Shown: positions 5,238-12,926 of the stretch, piece by piece
Layout: every line of letters starts with the position of its first letter
How positions within the stretch are numbered: position 1 is the first letter of the stretch
DNA from: a virus
Strand: one strand, 5' to 3'
Virus record (IMG/VR): IMGVR_UViG_3300033571_006474
Span: 1-20,193 of that record
Length of the DNA: 20,193 nt
The notes under the pieces: model-generated
Databases searched by the model: none
The model's input: the letters and a program-made list of their open reading frames with translations, nothing else
Told to the model about the DNA's origin: nothing
Made by a program: the position numbers and the translations under genes

Positions 5238-6743
5238 ATGCCGTACACTCGACCTTACACTGGTGGGTTTATTGACTACCCGAACACCACCACGCCCCTA
5301 ACCGCAAGCGCGCTAAACACAATGGATCTTGGCATCAAGGGTGCCTATGATCAGATTCAGACGCTCACTACCACGCAGCGCAACGCAATCAGCAGTCCGA
5401 GTCTTGGCCAGCTTGTGTGGGATTCGGATCTTGAAGAACTATTCGTCTACCTCAACGGAGCCGCTGGCAATGGTTGGTTTGGGCTTGGCAACTACATTAT
5501 CTGCACCAGCACCACTCGACCAGCCACGCCCGTTGTTGGTATGCGTATTTACGAAACGGATACGCGATACAACTATACGTACATTGCTGGAGCCTGGACT
5601 CCTTCGGGCGATACGGTTATCTGCACGGTTGCGACTCGTCCAGCTTCGCCTCCGATTGGTCAGATTATCTATCAGACTGATACGGATGAGGTTCTGAAGT
5701 ACGTTACGGATGCTGACGGTACTGCGCGGTGGATGCTGGCGGATCACGATTATCGTCGCAATGTTGTGATCAATGGCGGTTTTGACGTTTGGCAGAGAGG
5801 AACCTCGTTCAACCCGACGAGTGCGACGAGTACGTCAACCGCGAATTATGCTGCTGATCGTTGGCAGTTCCTTCAGGCTACGACAAGTGCTGCGGCGTTT
5901 ACTCGACAGGCAATTACGTCGTCCGACCCGGCTGGTTTCAACTATTACACTCGTGTGCAGCGAGCAAATACGTTGACGCTTACGACCGCGTATACGGTAC
6001 AGACAAGCTTTGAGTCGCAGAACATTCAGCAATTTCGTGGTAAGTATGTGACGCTGAGTTTTTGGGCGCGTGCTGGTGCCAACTATTCTGCTGCTTCGTC
6101 GTTTCTTGTGTCGGACATTGTGACTGGCACCGGTACGGATAACACGGTTGGCAACTTTACGACAAACACGGTGAATACGACGACGAATAATGTGTTGACG
6201 ACTTCGTGGAAGCGTTTTGCGATTACGACGAGCGCGGTTCTTGCGACGACGATTACGCAGCTTGGTGTGCGGTTTGTGTTTACGCCGGTTGGTACGGCTG
6301 GTGCTGCTGATTATTTTGATATTACTGGTGTGCAGGTTGAGCCTGCGAGTGCGCCGAGTGATTTTGAGTTTCGCGATTTTGGTGAGGAACTTCGTCGTTG
6401 TCAGCGATACTATTATCGTTTGGGGCCATATGGGTCTACGGGCTTGTCTTTTGGTGTTGGCTTTATGCGCGATACTTCACTTTCTCGCGTAGAAACTCGT
6501 TTTCCAGTTACAATGAGGACTATTCCAGTTGGAGTTGAAACAAGTGGTACTGCTAACCATTATGGAATTAACTATCTTACGCTTGTTGGTAGTCCTTGTA
6601 GTTCAATTCCAGCATTTTACTCTGCTACTCAAGAAGCAGCTACAACCACTTTTGTAGTACCAGGCCCATTAACTAATGGCTATTGTATTCAGGGTGTCAA
6701 CGGAACTACAGCGGCTTATCTTGGCTGGTCTGCTGAACTGTGA
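5238..6743 (+). CDS. Spike/fibre protein with carbohydrate-binding-like domain (501 aa)
   Basis: A modular attachment protein. Residues 1-40 are an anchor starting MPYTRPYTGG, akin to the previous gene. Residues 44-85, 87-121 and 127-167 are successive fibre repeats (GQLVWDSDL, GMRIYETDT, GQIIYQTDT). Residues 174-395 are a jelly-roll domain: NVVINGGFDVWQRG, AADRW, GKYVTLSFWARAG (268-280), ITGVQVEPASAPSDFEF and CQRYYYRL (388-395). This signature is widespread in phage tail fibres with carbohydrate-binding-type folds. Residues about 396-501 are a separate tip whose DNA turns AT-rich from about 6500. The start ATG 5238 has no ribosome site; TTTAAT 5 nt upstream is a weak -10. The stop overlaps the portal start (GTGA). 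Confidence 0.78.
   Translation: MPYTRPYTGGFIDYPNTTTPLTASALNTMDLGIKGAYDQIQTLTTTQRNAISSPSLGQLVWDSDLEELFVYLNGAAGNGWFGLGNYIICTSTTRPATPVVGMRIYETDTRYNYTYIAGAWTPSGDTVICTVATRPASPPIGQIIYQTDTDEVLKYVTDADGTARWMLADHDYRRNVVINGGFDVWQRGTSFNPTSATSTSTANYAADRWQFLQATTSAAAFTRQAITSSDPAGFNYYTRVQRANTLTLTTAYTVQTSFESQNIQQFRGKYVTLSFWARAGANYSAASSFLVSDIVTGTGTDNTVGNFTTNTVNTTTNNVLTTSWKRFAITTSAVLATTITQLGVRFVFTPVGTAGAADYFDITGVQVEPASAPSDFEFRDFGEELRRCQRYYYRLGPYGSTGLSFGVGFMRDTSLSRVETRFPVTMRTIPVGVETSGTANHYGINYLTLVGSPCSSIPAFYSATQEAATTTFVVPGPLTNGYCIQGVNGTTAAYLGWSAEL
5496..5738 (+). repeat. Tandem fibre repeat, two copies in the 5238 gene
   Basis: Copy 1 (5496-5600) encodes IICTSTTRPATPVVGMRIYE and on to GAW; copy 2 (5616-5738) encodes VICTVATRPASPPIGQIIYQ and on to RWML. 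Shared pattern: ICT-x-TRP-x-P-x-G-x-IY-x-TDT. Two more copies occur in the 16482 gene and degenerate ones in residues 44-85 here and in the 4500 gene. Such repeats form short stacking units in fibre shafts. Confidence 0.75.
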
Positions 6744-8449
6744 TCGAGTCTTCCGACCCCAAGAAACTCCTAGACCGATTCCAGAAGTGCTGGTCGCAGT
6801 CCGATCAGAAGCATCGGCAGAATCGAGAGTTCTACAAGAAGTGCGACGACGGCTACAACGCAATCATCAAGCCATCCAACAGCGAATGGCAAAGTGACCT
6901 GCACCCGCCCTACGCACTTCAGATCATTGACATCATCGAATCCAACATCGTGGATGATGATCCCGATGTGCGCGTCATTGCAGCTCAGCCGCAGTACGAA
7001 GAGGGCGCGGAGATGCTGACGCACATTCTGAAGCAGCAGCGGTACAAGGATAACTTTGGCGAGAAGTACGCACTGTTCGTAAAGCAGGCGCTTGTCCGTG
7101 GCATTAGCGTGGCGAAGATCCCGTGGCTAGAAGAGTGGCGCAAGGTACCAACTCCTAACTACAAGCCTGATCCGATTGGAATGCGGAAGCCGTTTGAGAC
7201 TGTGCCGCATCGTCAGCAGCCAGGGTTCGTCAACGTGGATGTAAACCACTTCTTGTGGGACTCCAACGCCACGAGTCTTGATGATGCTGAGTACGTGTTC
7301 TTCCGTACGTACGAGTCGAAGCGCAGTCTTGAAGCGTCGGGCGTGTACGAGAATCTTGACAAGATCGAGGAGATGACTCGTACGCTCGCTCCCGACGATA
7401 AGGAGCGCCGCAACCGTGTTGAGGTTGTGGAGTGGTGGTGGCGTGACGGCAACATGATGCGCCTCACCGTCGTCGCCAACCGCAACACTATTATCCGTGA
7501 TTGCGCCAGTCCGTTCTGGCACGGCGAGTTTCCCTTCACCGTTGCGAACATCATGCCGACCCCGTTCGCGTTTCGCGGCAAGAGCATTGTGGAAATCATT
7601 AGCGATCTTCAGATCGCATTGTGGGAGCTTCAGAATCAGCGCATTGACAACTCCAAGTTCATGGCAAACGCCGCCATGTTCGTTGATCCAAACACGGAGC
7701 AGCAGGACATTCGTCTCTATCCTGGCGCTGTGATTCCGCTGCGTCCGGATCAGGTGCAGGCGTGGATGCCGAATCTGAGCATTCTTCAGCCGTCGGTGCA
7801 GGCTGAGGAGATGCTGAAGGGTGATCTTCAGAACATCACAGGCGCAGTTGGTTATCTGAGTGGCGCGTCCAATACGCAGATTGACCAGACCACGGCTACT
7901 GGCATCTCCGTCATCAGCAACATGGCAGCCAAGCGCATCATTAGGATGAAGCAGCAGATTATGTACGCGATGCGTCGAGCAGGCGAACAGCAGATCGCGC
8001 TCAACCAGCAGCTTCTTCCCGGCCCTGTCGCGGTGCGTATTGATCGTGAGGCTGAGAATGATTGGAAGCTCGTGTCGCCGACGGATATTCAGGGTCAGTA
8101 CGATTATCGCGTTGAGGATGCGAACGAGAGTCTGATGCGGCAGGAGCGTCGCGCTGAGGCTCTTGCGTTTGCTAATTGGTTCGGGCAGAACTACATGCTT
8201 CTTATGCAGAGTGGCGTTACTCCGAATATGCGTCGAGTCGCAGAAGATGTGATTCAGGCATTTGATGAAGATCCGAAAGAATATCTTGGTAACGCCGAGC
8301 AGGTGCAGAACCCGCCTTTGGTCGGAGGGCCGGGTCAGTCACAGCCGGAACCGACAACCCCAATGGGCGCAGCGCCCGGAAGCCCCGGCATCCCGCCTGA
8401 GATTCTTGCTGCTCTCGGGGCCGGTTCCGGCCAACCAACCCCCCAGTAA
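6740..8449 (+). CDS. Portal protein
   Basis: A 569-residue protein expected to form the dodecameric ring at one capsid vertex, the channel for DNA packaging and ejection and the dock for TerL and the neck adaptor. Helical N-terminus, then SNIVDDDPDVRV (68-79), a beta-rich wing with VVEWWWRDGN and CASPFWHGEFPF, the stretch FAFRGKSIVEIISDLQIA followed by LWELQNQRIDN typical of portal stems, then GAVGYLSGAS and a long helical crown. The C-terminus is Pro/Gly-rich (GGPGQSQPEPTTPMGAAPG) and probably disordered. The length fits P22-type and related short-tailed phage portals. The GTG start overlaps the upstream stop (GTGA). The first roughly 150 codons use more C-ending codons than the rest, which may hint at mosaicism. 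Confidence 0.94.
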   Translation: MIESSDPKKLLDRFQKCWSQSDQKHRQNREFYKKCDDGYNAIIKPSNSEWQSDLHPPYALQIIDIIESNIVDDDPDVRVIAAQPQYEEGAEMLTHILKQQRYKDNFGEKYALFVKQALVRGISVAKIPWLEEWRKVPTPNYKPDPIGMRKPFETVPHRQQPGFVNVDVNHFLWDSNATSLDDAEYVFFRTYESKRSLEASGVYENLDKIEEMTRTLAPDDKERRNRVEVVEWWWRDGNMMRLTVVANRNTIIRDCASPFWHGEFPFTVANIMPTPFAFRGKSIVEIISDLQIALWELQNQRIDNSKFMANAAMFVDPNTEQQDIRLYPGAVIPLRPDQVQAWMPNLSILQPSVQAEEMLKGDLQNITGAVGYLSGASNTQIDQTTATGISVISNMAAKRIIRMKQQIMYAMRRAGEQQIALNQQLLPGPVAVRIDREAENDWKLVSPTDIQGQYDYRVEDANESLMRQERRAEALAFANWFGQNYMLLMQSGVTPNMRRVAEDVIQAFDEDPKEYLGNAEQVQNPPLVGGPGQSQPEPTTPMGAAPGSPGIPPEILAALGAGSGQPTPQ

Positions 8450-8451
8450 TT

Positions 8452-8475
8452 CCGACTAACCGACTATCCGACCGG
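8452..8475 (+). repeat. Three tandem octamers CCGACTAA / CCGACTAT / CCGACCGG
   Basis: Three CCGAC units in exact 8-nt phase fill the 34-nt gap between the portal stop and the scaffold ribosome site, the last running into GGAGGA. This may be a binding site for a regulator, a spacer element or a chance micro-repeat. Other CCGAC words occur nearby (9374, 9394) without phase. Confidence 0.5.
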
Positions 8476-8479
8476 AGGA
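8474..8479 (+). promoter_or_regulatory. Strong Shine-Dalgarno GGAGGA for the scaffold gene
   Basis: GGAGGA lies 4 nt before ATG 8484, followed by CAAG. It is the strongest ribosome site in the window and shares the GGA-CAA form with the sites before the capsid gene and the gene at 10714. Confidence 0.75.
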
Positions 8480-8483
8480 CAAG

Positions 8484-9368
8484 ATGAGCGAGATTGAAGA
8501 GACTACTGACGAGCGCGACCCGATTGCAGACGCGATTCTGCATGGCGGCGCTCCAAAGGATGACCCGTTTGAAACGCCTGACGAAGCGCCTGTCGCTGAG
8601 GAAGCGCCTGTTGCTGACGAGTTGATTCTTGGCAAGTTCAAGAGCGTTGATGATGTTGTTGAGGCGTACAAGAATCTAGAGTCGCACAACACGCAGACGA
8701 ATCAGCGCCTGTCTGAACTTGAGGCTCTTCTCATGCAGGATGATGAGGACGAGTCTCCGGTTCAGCCGTGGGGCGTTTCGTTCAATGGCGAGCCTGAGAA
8801 TGAGGAGCAGCTTATTGGCTGGGCTGAGCGTGATGCTGGAGCGGCTGCTCAGTGGGCGATGGCGAATGCGAATCGTGTTCCGCAGGAAACTGTGAATAGT
8901 CTGTGGGAGCATTGGTTTGAGACTAAGCCTGCTGAGGCGAATGCTTGGTATGTTCAGCAGCAGACTCAGCAGATCCGTCAGCAGTACGAGGACGAGCTTG
9001 CGATGTTGCGCGAGCAGATCACTCCGCTTCGTGATCAGCAGACGCAGACGCTTTTTGAGTCTAGCCTTGAGTCGCTTGAGTCGCAGATCCCTGATCTTGC
9101 CGACTATTCGGACAAGATCCAGGCGTACATTGACAATATTCCCGTTGATCAGCTTCATCTCGCGTTCTTCCCAAATGGGATGGATACGCCGGAGAAGATT
9201 CAGAATGGCGTGAAGAGTCTGTATGCGATTGTTCGTATGCAGGAGCAGCCCGTTCAGCATCAGGCCGTGGAGCAGCCAAGCGCGTTTACGCAGTCTCGGC
9301 AGGGCGTTGCTGACACTGGCCCGGTGGATTACGCTGCTAAGATCAACGCTGCTATCCTTAATGGGTAG
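8484..9368 (+). CDS. Scaffolding (capsid assembly) protein
   Basis: A 294-residue acidic, mostly helical protein that should template procapsid assembly and leave before or during packaging. The N-terminus is rich in Asp, Glu and Pro (1-45). LGKFKSVDDVVEAYKNLES (49-67) is the signature of T7/P22-style scaffold or capsid-assembly proteins (GKYKS-EDL-KAY-L). A Gln-rich coiled-coil region follows (about 150-195, with QQQTQQIRQQYEDEL). The C-terminus should hold the capsid-binding helix. The position between portal and major capsid gene is the classic scaffold slot. Expression is supported by GGAGGA. No protease domain is visible. Confidence 0.87.
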   Translation: MSEIEETTDERDPIADAILHGGAPKDDPFETPDEAPVAEEAPVADELILGKFKSVDDVVEAYKNLESHNTQTNQRLSELEALLMQDDEDESPVQPWGVSFNGEPENEEQLIGWAERDAGAAAQWAMANANRVPQETVNSLWEHWFETKPAEANAWYVQQQTQQIRQQYEDELAMLREQITPLRDQQTQTLFESSLESLESQIPDLADYSDKIQAYIDNIPVDQLHLAFFPNGMDTPEKIQNGVKSLYAIVRMQEQPVQHQAVEQPSAFTQSRQGVADTGPVDYAAKINAAILNG

Positions 9369-9445
9369 TAGTTCCGACCATGTGTGGCCCAACCCGACCG
9401 TTGGACAACCGCAGAAACCCGTAAACTCCTCTATCCAGAAAGCGT

Positions 9446-9449
9446 AGGA
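9446..9449 (+). promoter_or_regulatory. Shine-Dalgarno AGGA for the capsid gene
   Basis: AGGA followed by CAA, 8 nt before ATG 9458. The 89-nt gap (9369-9457) between scaffold and capsid genes otherwise holds only a weak CCAAC/GTTGG dyad (9389-9404). Confidence 0.6.
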
Positions 9450-9457
9450 CAATCTAA

Positions 9458-10633
9458 ATGCCTACCCTCCTCTCCGGGGTTGTTGACGACGCGGATATTC
9501 TGTCGAACCAGCGTGTCGTTGATATGTCCCCCACCATCGCTGAGCTTGAGCCGGACGAGGCTCCGCTCACGACGATGCTCCAGAAGGTCAGCAAGCGCGC
9601 TGCCTACTCGCAGAAGGTCGAGTGGCTGAGTGACGAGCTGGTGCCGCGCCTGACGACGCTTGCTGCGTCGGCTACGTCGTCGGCTACTTCTCTCTCCGTT
9701 CCTGCGACGACGGGCGCTTCGTCCGGCACGTACTTCCGTGCTGGCGACGTTATCCGCATCGCTTCGACTGGTGAGAACTGCTACGTCACTGGCGTTTCGG
9801 CTGACACTCTCTACGTCACGCGCGGCATTGGCGGCTCGGCTGTTACGGCTGCGTCGGCTGCGTCGGGCGTTGATGTGATCAAGGTCGGCAACGCTGCGGC
9901 TGAGGGTGCCACGCTTGGCACGCTCATCCAGACGAAGAAGGTCGCCAACTACAACTACGCGCAGATCCAGCGTGACCCGTGGGGCTTCACGAACACGCTG
10001 GTCGCGTCGAAGCTGTACGGTGGCCCGGAGCCTGCTAACGAGGCGAAGAAGAAGCTGATTGAGCATAAGCGTCAGCTTGAGAACACCCTGTTCTGGGGCG
10101 TTCGCGACCTCAACACGAGCGGTGCTGCTCCGATTGGTTACTGTGGTGGCGTCTTCCAGTTTGCCACGACGAACCTCACGACTGGCGTTGGCACCCTGAC
10201 GGAGAGCGTCTTTGAGTCGTTTCTCCGCAAGGCGTTCCGTTACGGCTCGCAGAACAAGGTGTTCTTCTGCTCGCCGCTCGTCGCGTCGGCTCTGTCCTCG
10301 TTCCCGCAGGGCAAGCTCGCTCCCCCGTCGCCTGGTATCACGGAGTACGGCGTTTCGCTGTCCTCGTACCAGTCGGCTTCGGGCGCGAAGGTGCAGATCA
10401 TGGTGAAGCGTGACTGGTACGATTTCCAGTCCACCGCGAACCAGTACGGCGGCATTGGCGTCATGCTCGACATGGAGGACATTACGATGCGTCCTCTGCG
10501 CGACACGGTGCTGAAGCCGGATCGTCAGGCCAACGACGAGGACTCCGTTAAGCAGGAGTACCTCACCGAGTGGTCGTTTGAGATGGGCAGCGAGAAGAAG
10601 CACGCCATCATCTCGGGCATCACCGGCTACTAA
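9458..10633 (+). CDS. Major capsid protein, SU10/DUF5309-like
   Basis: A 391-residue shell protein of the HK97 fold class, inferred from order and sequence. The N-terminal arm (MPTLLSGVVDDADILSNQRV to LEPDEAPLTTML) and VEWLSDELVPR (54-64) match capsid proteins of the SU10/DUF5309 group. Residues 68-145 form a Ser/Thr/Ala-rich beta insertion with a FRAGDVIRI to YVTRGIGGSA core, a usual insertion domain in this group. KVANYNYAQIQRDPWGFTNT and EAKKKLIEHKRQLENTLFWG (195-214) are the spine-like helix region. Codons are strongly biased to C- and G-ending forms compared with neighbours, as for a highly expressed gene. It is preceded by AGGA and followed by a strong hairpin. Confidence 0.92.
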   Translation: MPTLLSGVVDDADILSNQRVVDMSPTIAELEPDEAPLTTMLQKVSKRAAYSQKVEWLSDELVPRLTTLAASATSSATSLSVPATTGASSGTYFRAGDVIRIASTGENCYVTGVSADTLYVTRGIGGSAVTAASAASGVDVIKVGNAAAEGATLGTLIQTKKVANYNYAQIQRDPWGFTNTLVASKLYGGPEPANEAKKKLIEHKRQLENTLFWGVRDLNTSGAAPIGYCGGVFQFATTNLTTGVGTLTESVFESFLRKAFRYGSQNKVFFCSPLVASALSSFPQGKLAPPSPGITEYGVSLSSYQSASGAKVQIMVKRDWYDFQSTANQYGGIGVMLDMEDITMRPLRDTVLKPDRQANDEDSVKQEYLTEWSFEMGSEKKHAIISGITGY

Positions 10634-10644
10634 GCCAACCCAAT

Positions 10645-10680
10645 CTAGGCGGCGGGGATATATGACTCCCCGCCGCCTAG
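10645..10680 (+). terminator. 13-bp perfect hairpin after the capsid gene
   Basis: CTAGGCGGCGGGG (10645-10657) pairs fully with CCCCGCCGCCTAG (10668-10680) around a 10-nt loop, 11 nt after the capsid stop. There is no U tract, so it is a U-less terminator or an mRNA 3' stabiliser that keeps capsid mRNA abundant. The next gene starts 33 nt downstream with its own ribosome site but no clear promoter, so read-through is likely. Confidence 0.8.
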
Positions 10681-10701
10681 TCCAACTCTCCCACCCGACA
10701 C

Positions 10702-10706
10702 AGGAG
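10702..10706 (+). promoter_or_regulatory. Shine-Dalgarno AGGAG for the 10714 gene
   Basis: AGGAG then ACAA, 7 nt before ATG 10714. Same layout as the scaffold and capsid sites. Confidence 0.7.
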
Positions 10707-10713
10707 ACAATCA

Positions 10714-11358
10714 ATGCGATTTGTCAGCAAGCACGGTAATTACACTTTTGTAGCGCGCCCCGATACGGTTCAGATGATCCTCGGCCCTGGTGGTGCGATG
10801 ATGCCGCATACCGTTCAGAGCGCCATTATCTGTGATTTCACGCATGGCATGGTTCGTCCTGATGAGGCGATGATGGCTGCTGAGAAGTGGATGGGCATGG
10901 GAAATCGTCAGGATGGTACGCCTATCGCGTTTGGCGCTGTCCCTAGTGCGCAGAGTGGCGTGGTCAATGGGCAGGCGCACGATTCGTGGCAGCCAATGTT
11001 GACGTTCAGCGTGTTTGACACGGACACGATCCCGAATGAGGAGGATCGAGCGTACGCTGAAAAGCGTCTTCTTGAGGATGCGAGCAACGGGAATCATTAC
11101 ATTCAGGTTGGTCATCGTAAACTTGATCCGCCGTGGCCGACGTACGAGCAGATGCAGGGCAAGAAGGGTCAGCCGACTAGTGCGCTGATCTGCAACATGA
11201 TCCGCGAGGGTGGGTACGACCCGGATTATGTGATTGCGTACGAGCTTCAGCGTGAGCGTCCTCGTTACGACATTCCGAAGGCGATTGAGGCGCTGAAGGA
11301 AGAACTTGCAGCTCAGGCTGCTGAGGATGCTTCGCTGGCGCGCGAAATCCCCGCGTAG
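10714..11358 (+). CDS. Hypothetical head-region protein (214 aa)
   Basis: A 214-residue soluble protein. The first third is beta-like (MRFVSKHGNYTFVARPDT, then MILGPGGAMMPHT). The middle carries SWQPMLTFSVFDTDTIP, and the C-terminal half is helical and charged, ending in an Ala/Glu-rich helix (IEALKEELAAQAAEDASLAR, 191-210). I do not recognise a named family. Its place right after the capsid gene, its own Shine-Dalgarno and its size fit a minor capsid, head-completion or decoration-type protein, but that is positional inference. It is separated from the glycosyltransferase gene by only 2 nt. Confidence 0.7.
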   Translation: MRFVSKHGNYTFVARPDTVQMILGPGGAMMPHTVQSAIICDFTHGMVRPDEAMMAAEKWMGMGNRQDGTPIAFGAVPSAQSGVVNGQAHDSWQPMLTFSVFDTDTIPNEEDRAYAEKRLLEDASNGNHYIQVGHRKLDPPWPTYEQMQGKKGQPTSALICNMIREGGYDPDYVIAYELQRERPRYDIPKAIEALKEELAAQAAEDASLAREIPA

Positions 11359-11360
11359 TC

Positions 11361-12926
11361 ATGCACCACAACATTGCCGCGTATGAGGCGGCTGTGCGTC
11401 GTCATGTAACGGTGATTATTCCGTGGCATGGGCGAGAGGAGGATTTGCTTCGGCAGGCTCTTCGTTCGCTTCCTCGCGGCGTAAACGTGATCATTGCGAA
11501 GAACGCTGGTAAGCATGAGATGGCTAGTGCGGTCAATGCTGCGCTAGAAGCAGCAAAGACGCGGTACGTGTTTTTCATGGGCGCTGATGATGTGCTTGAC
11601 TCTGAGACGCTTTGGCGCTTGTGGGAAGCGGCTATTGATTATGATGGTGCGTATCCGTGGATGCTCGGGTTTGGTGATAGGCGCTTTAGGTTTCCGGCTG
11701 AGCCGTGGTCGCTTCGGCGTATTCAGGATGCGAATGTGGGTGGCGCTCTGCTTGTGAAGACGGCTGCGGCTCGCGCTGTTGGCGGGTATGCGGATAAGGC
11801 GATTGAGGATTGGGATTTTTCGTACCGGTTGGCGCAGGCTGGTTATCGGCTCGCGCCTGCTCCGCGCGCTCGGTACGGGTATCGTCAGCGTCCTAACGGG
11901 TTGTGTAGGTCTACGATTGATCAGGCTGCGAGCATGGGCTTGTCGGTTATGGATCTTGCGCCGTACGAGGAGCGCGAGGATGTGTCGAGCGTTTTCTACC
12001 AGTGGAAGTACGATGGTACGGCGTATGTGCGGTGTGATCTCGCTGCGCGTACGGCTGGTGGTGTGGTGCGTGGTACGTGGGATTGGCAGAATATTCACCA
12101 GGCTCCCGCGTGGGTGTACCAGTATCCGAACCGTGATGCGCAGCCGTATTGGGATCTTGGCGCAAAGCTTGGCAAGAAGCGCGTGATTGATGTGGATGAC
12201 AATTATTTGTCTACTGATCTTGCGAATGTTGTCAGCAAGTACCATCAGGAGAATGGGAAGGCGTGGGGTGAGCGCCAAGAGTCGCATAAGCGGATGGTTG
12301 AGGAGGCCGACTATGTTATTTGTGCCACGCCAGCTCTAGTTGAGGTGTATGGCGCGGTGAATCCGAATGTTGTGTTGTGTGAGAACTCGTGTGATCCGGT
12401 TGATTGGCCGCGTGTTCAGAAGAAGAAGAAGATTGTTGGGTGCGTGTTGAGCGCAAATCATTATGATCATCTTCACTTGGTTGAAGACGCTTTGCGTTAT
12501 GCGGATGCTGCTGGCGCTGAAGTTCAAATCGTTGGGTTAGATCCTGATTGGGACTTCTCGTATACGCATTTTGCGTTTACGCCTAGTGTCGCTTCGTATC
12601 GGCGCGTGTTGTCTCGCTGGAGCATTGGCTTAGCGCCAGTCATAGATAATGACGTTACTCGATGCAAGAGTGATTTGAAGTGGCTTGAGTTCACGATGAG
12701 TGGAGCTGCGCTTGTTGCTAGTGATGCTGAGGCGTATAAGCGTGTTCCAAATGACTCGATTATCAGAGTTGATGGTGCCAATGGGTTTCGTGATTCTGTC
12801 GCAAAGTTGCTCGGTGATGAGGCCGAACGGAAGCGTATGATTCGTCGTAGCATGTTTCATGTGAAACGGGATCGCTTGGTTGGTAATGAGTCGTTGCGGA
12901 GCAGGTATACTAAAGCACTAGCATGA
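11361..12926 (+). CDS. Fused two-domain glycosyltransferase (GT-A plus GT-B)
   Basis: A 521-residue enzyme with two glycosyltransferase modules. Residues 14-200 are a family-2-like GT-A domain: VTVIIPWHGREEDLLRQAL, the metal-site region FFMGADDVLD (71-80), GGALLVKTAAARAVGGY, and the IEDWDFSYRLAQAGY acceptor/catalytic segment (148-162). Residues about 206-260 link the modules. Residues 260-521 resemble a GT-B domain: KRVIDVDDNYL (273-283), EADYVICATPALVEVY, ENSCDP, a Rossmann-type strand at 357-393, then IGLAPVIDNDVTRCKSDLKW and LEFTMSGAALVAS, the usual nucleotide-sugar site. Substrates are unknown. In a structural operon it could glycosylate virion proteins or host surface polymers. No ribosome site; it starts 2 nt after the previous stop. 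Confidence 0.88.
   Translation: MHHNIAAYEAAVRRHVTVIIPWHGREEDLLRQALRSLPRGVNVIIAKNAGKHEMASAVNAALEAAKTRYVFFMGADDVLDSETLWRLWEAAIDYDGAYPWMLGFGDRRFRFPAEPWSLRRIQDANVGGALLVKTAAARAVGGYADKAIEDWDFSYRLAQAGYRLAPAPRARYGYRQRPNGLCRSTIDQAASMGLSVMDLAPYEEREDVSSVFYQWKYDGTAYVRCDLAARTAGGVVRGTWDWQNIHQAPAWVYQYPNRDAQPYWDLGAKLGKKRVIDVDDNYLSTDLANVVSKYHQENGKAWGERQESHKRMVEEADYVICATPALVEVYGAVNPNVVLCENSCDPVDWPRVQKKKKIVGCVLSANHYDHLHLVEDALRYADAAGAEVQIVGLDPDWDFSYTHFAFTPSVASYRRVLSRWSIGLAPVIDNDVTRCKSDLKWLEFTMSGAALVASDAEAYKRVPNDSIIRVDGANGFRDSVAKLLGDEAERKRMIRRSMFHVKRDRLVGNESLRSRYTKALA

Noticed and set aside
9381-9425. A 14-codon frame in the scaffold-capsid gap
   Set aside because: Too short, no ribosome site and not conserved in any way that can be judged. 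Treated as part of the leader.
8676-9452. A 258-codon minus-strand frame opposite the scaffold gene
   Set aside because: Same cause: sense-strand codon bias. The translation is low-quality Leu/Arg-rich sequence and all supported genes are on the + strand.
9431-10714. A 427-codon open frame on the minus strand opposite the capsid gene
   Set aside because: It is Arg/Val/Leu-rich and exactly mirrors the capsid gene. The strong C/G-ending codon bias of the sense gene removes antisense stops, so it is a shadow. No ribosome site or sensible protein is seen.
11544-12287. A 247-codon minus-strand frame opposite the glycosyltransferase
   Set aside because: The sense frame has two enzyme domains with intact motifs; the antisense product has none.
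12906-12911. TATACT as a leaderless promoter for the 12923 gene
   Set aside because: The gap to the start is 11 nt instead of 6-7, and the box lies within the end of the glycosyltransferase coding frame, so coincidence is likely.
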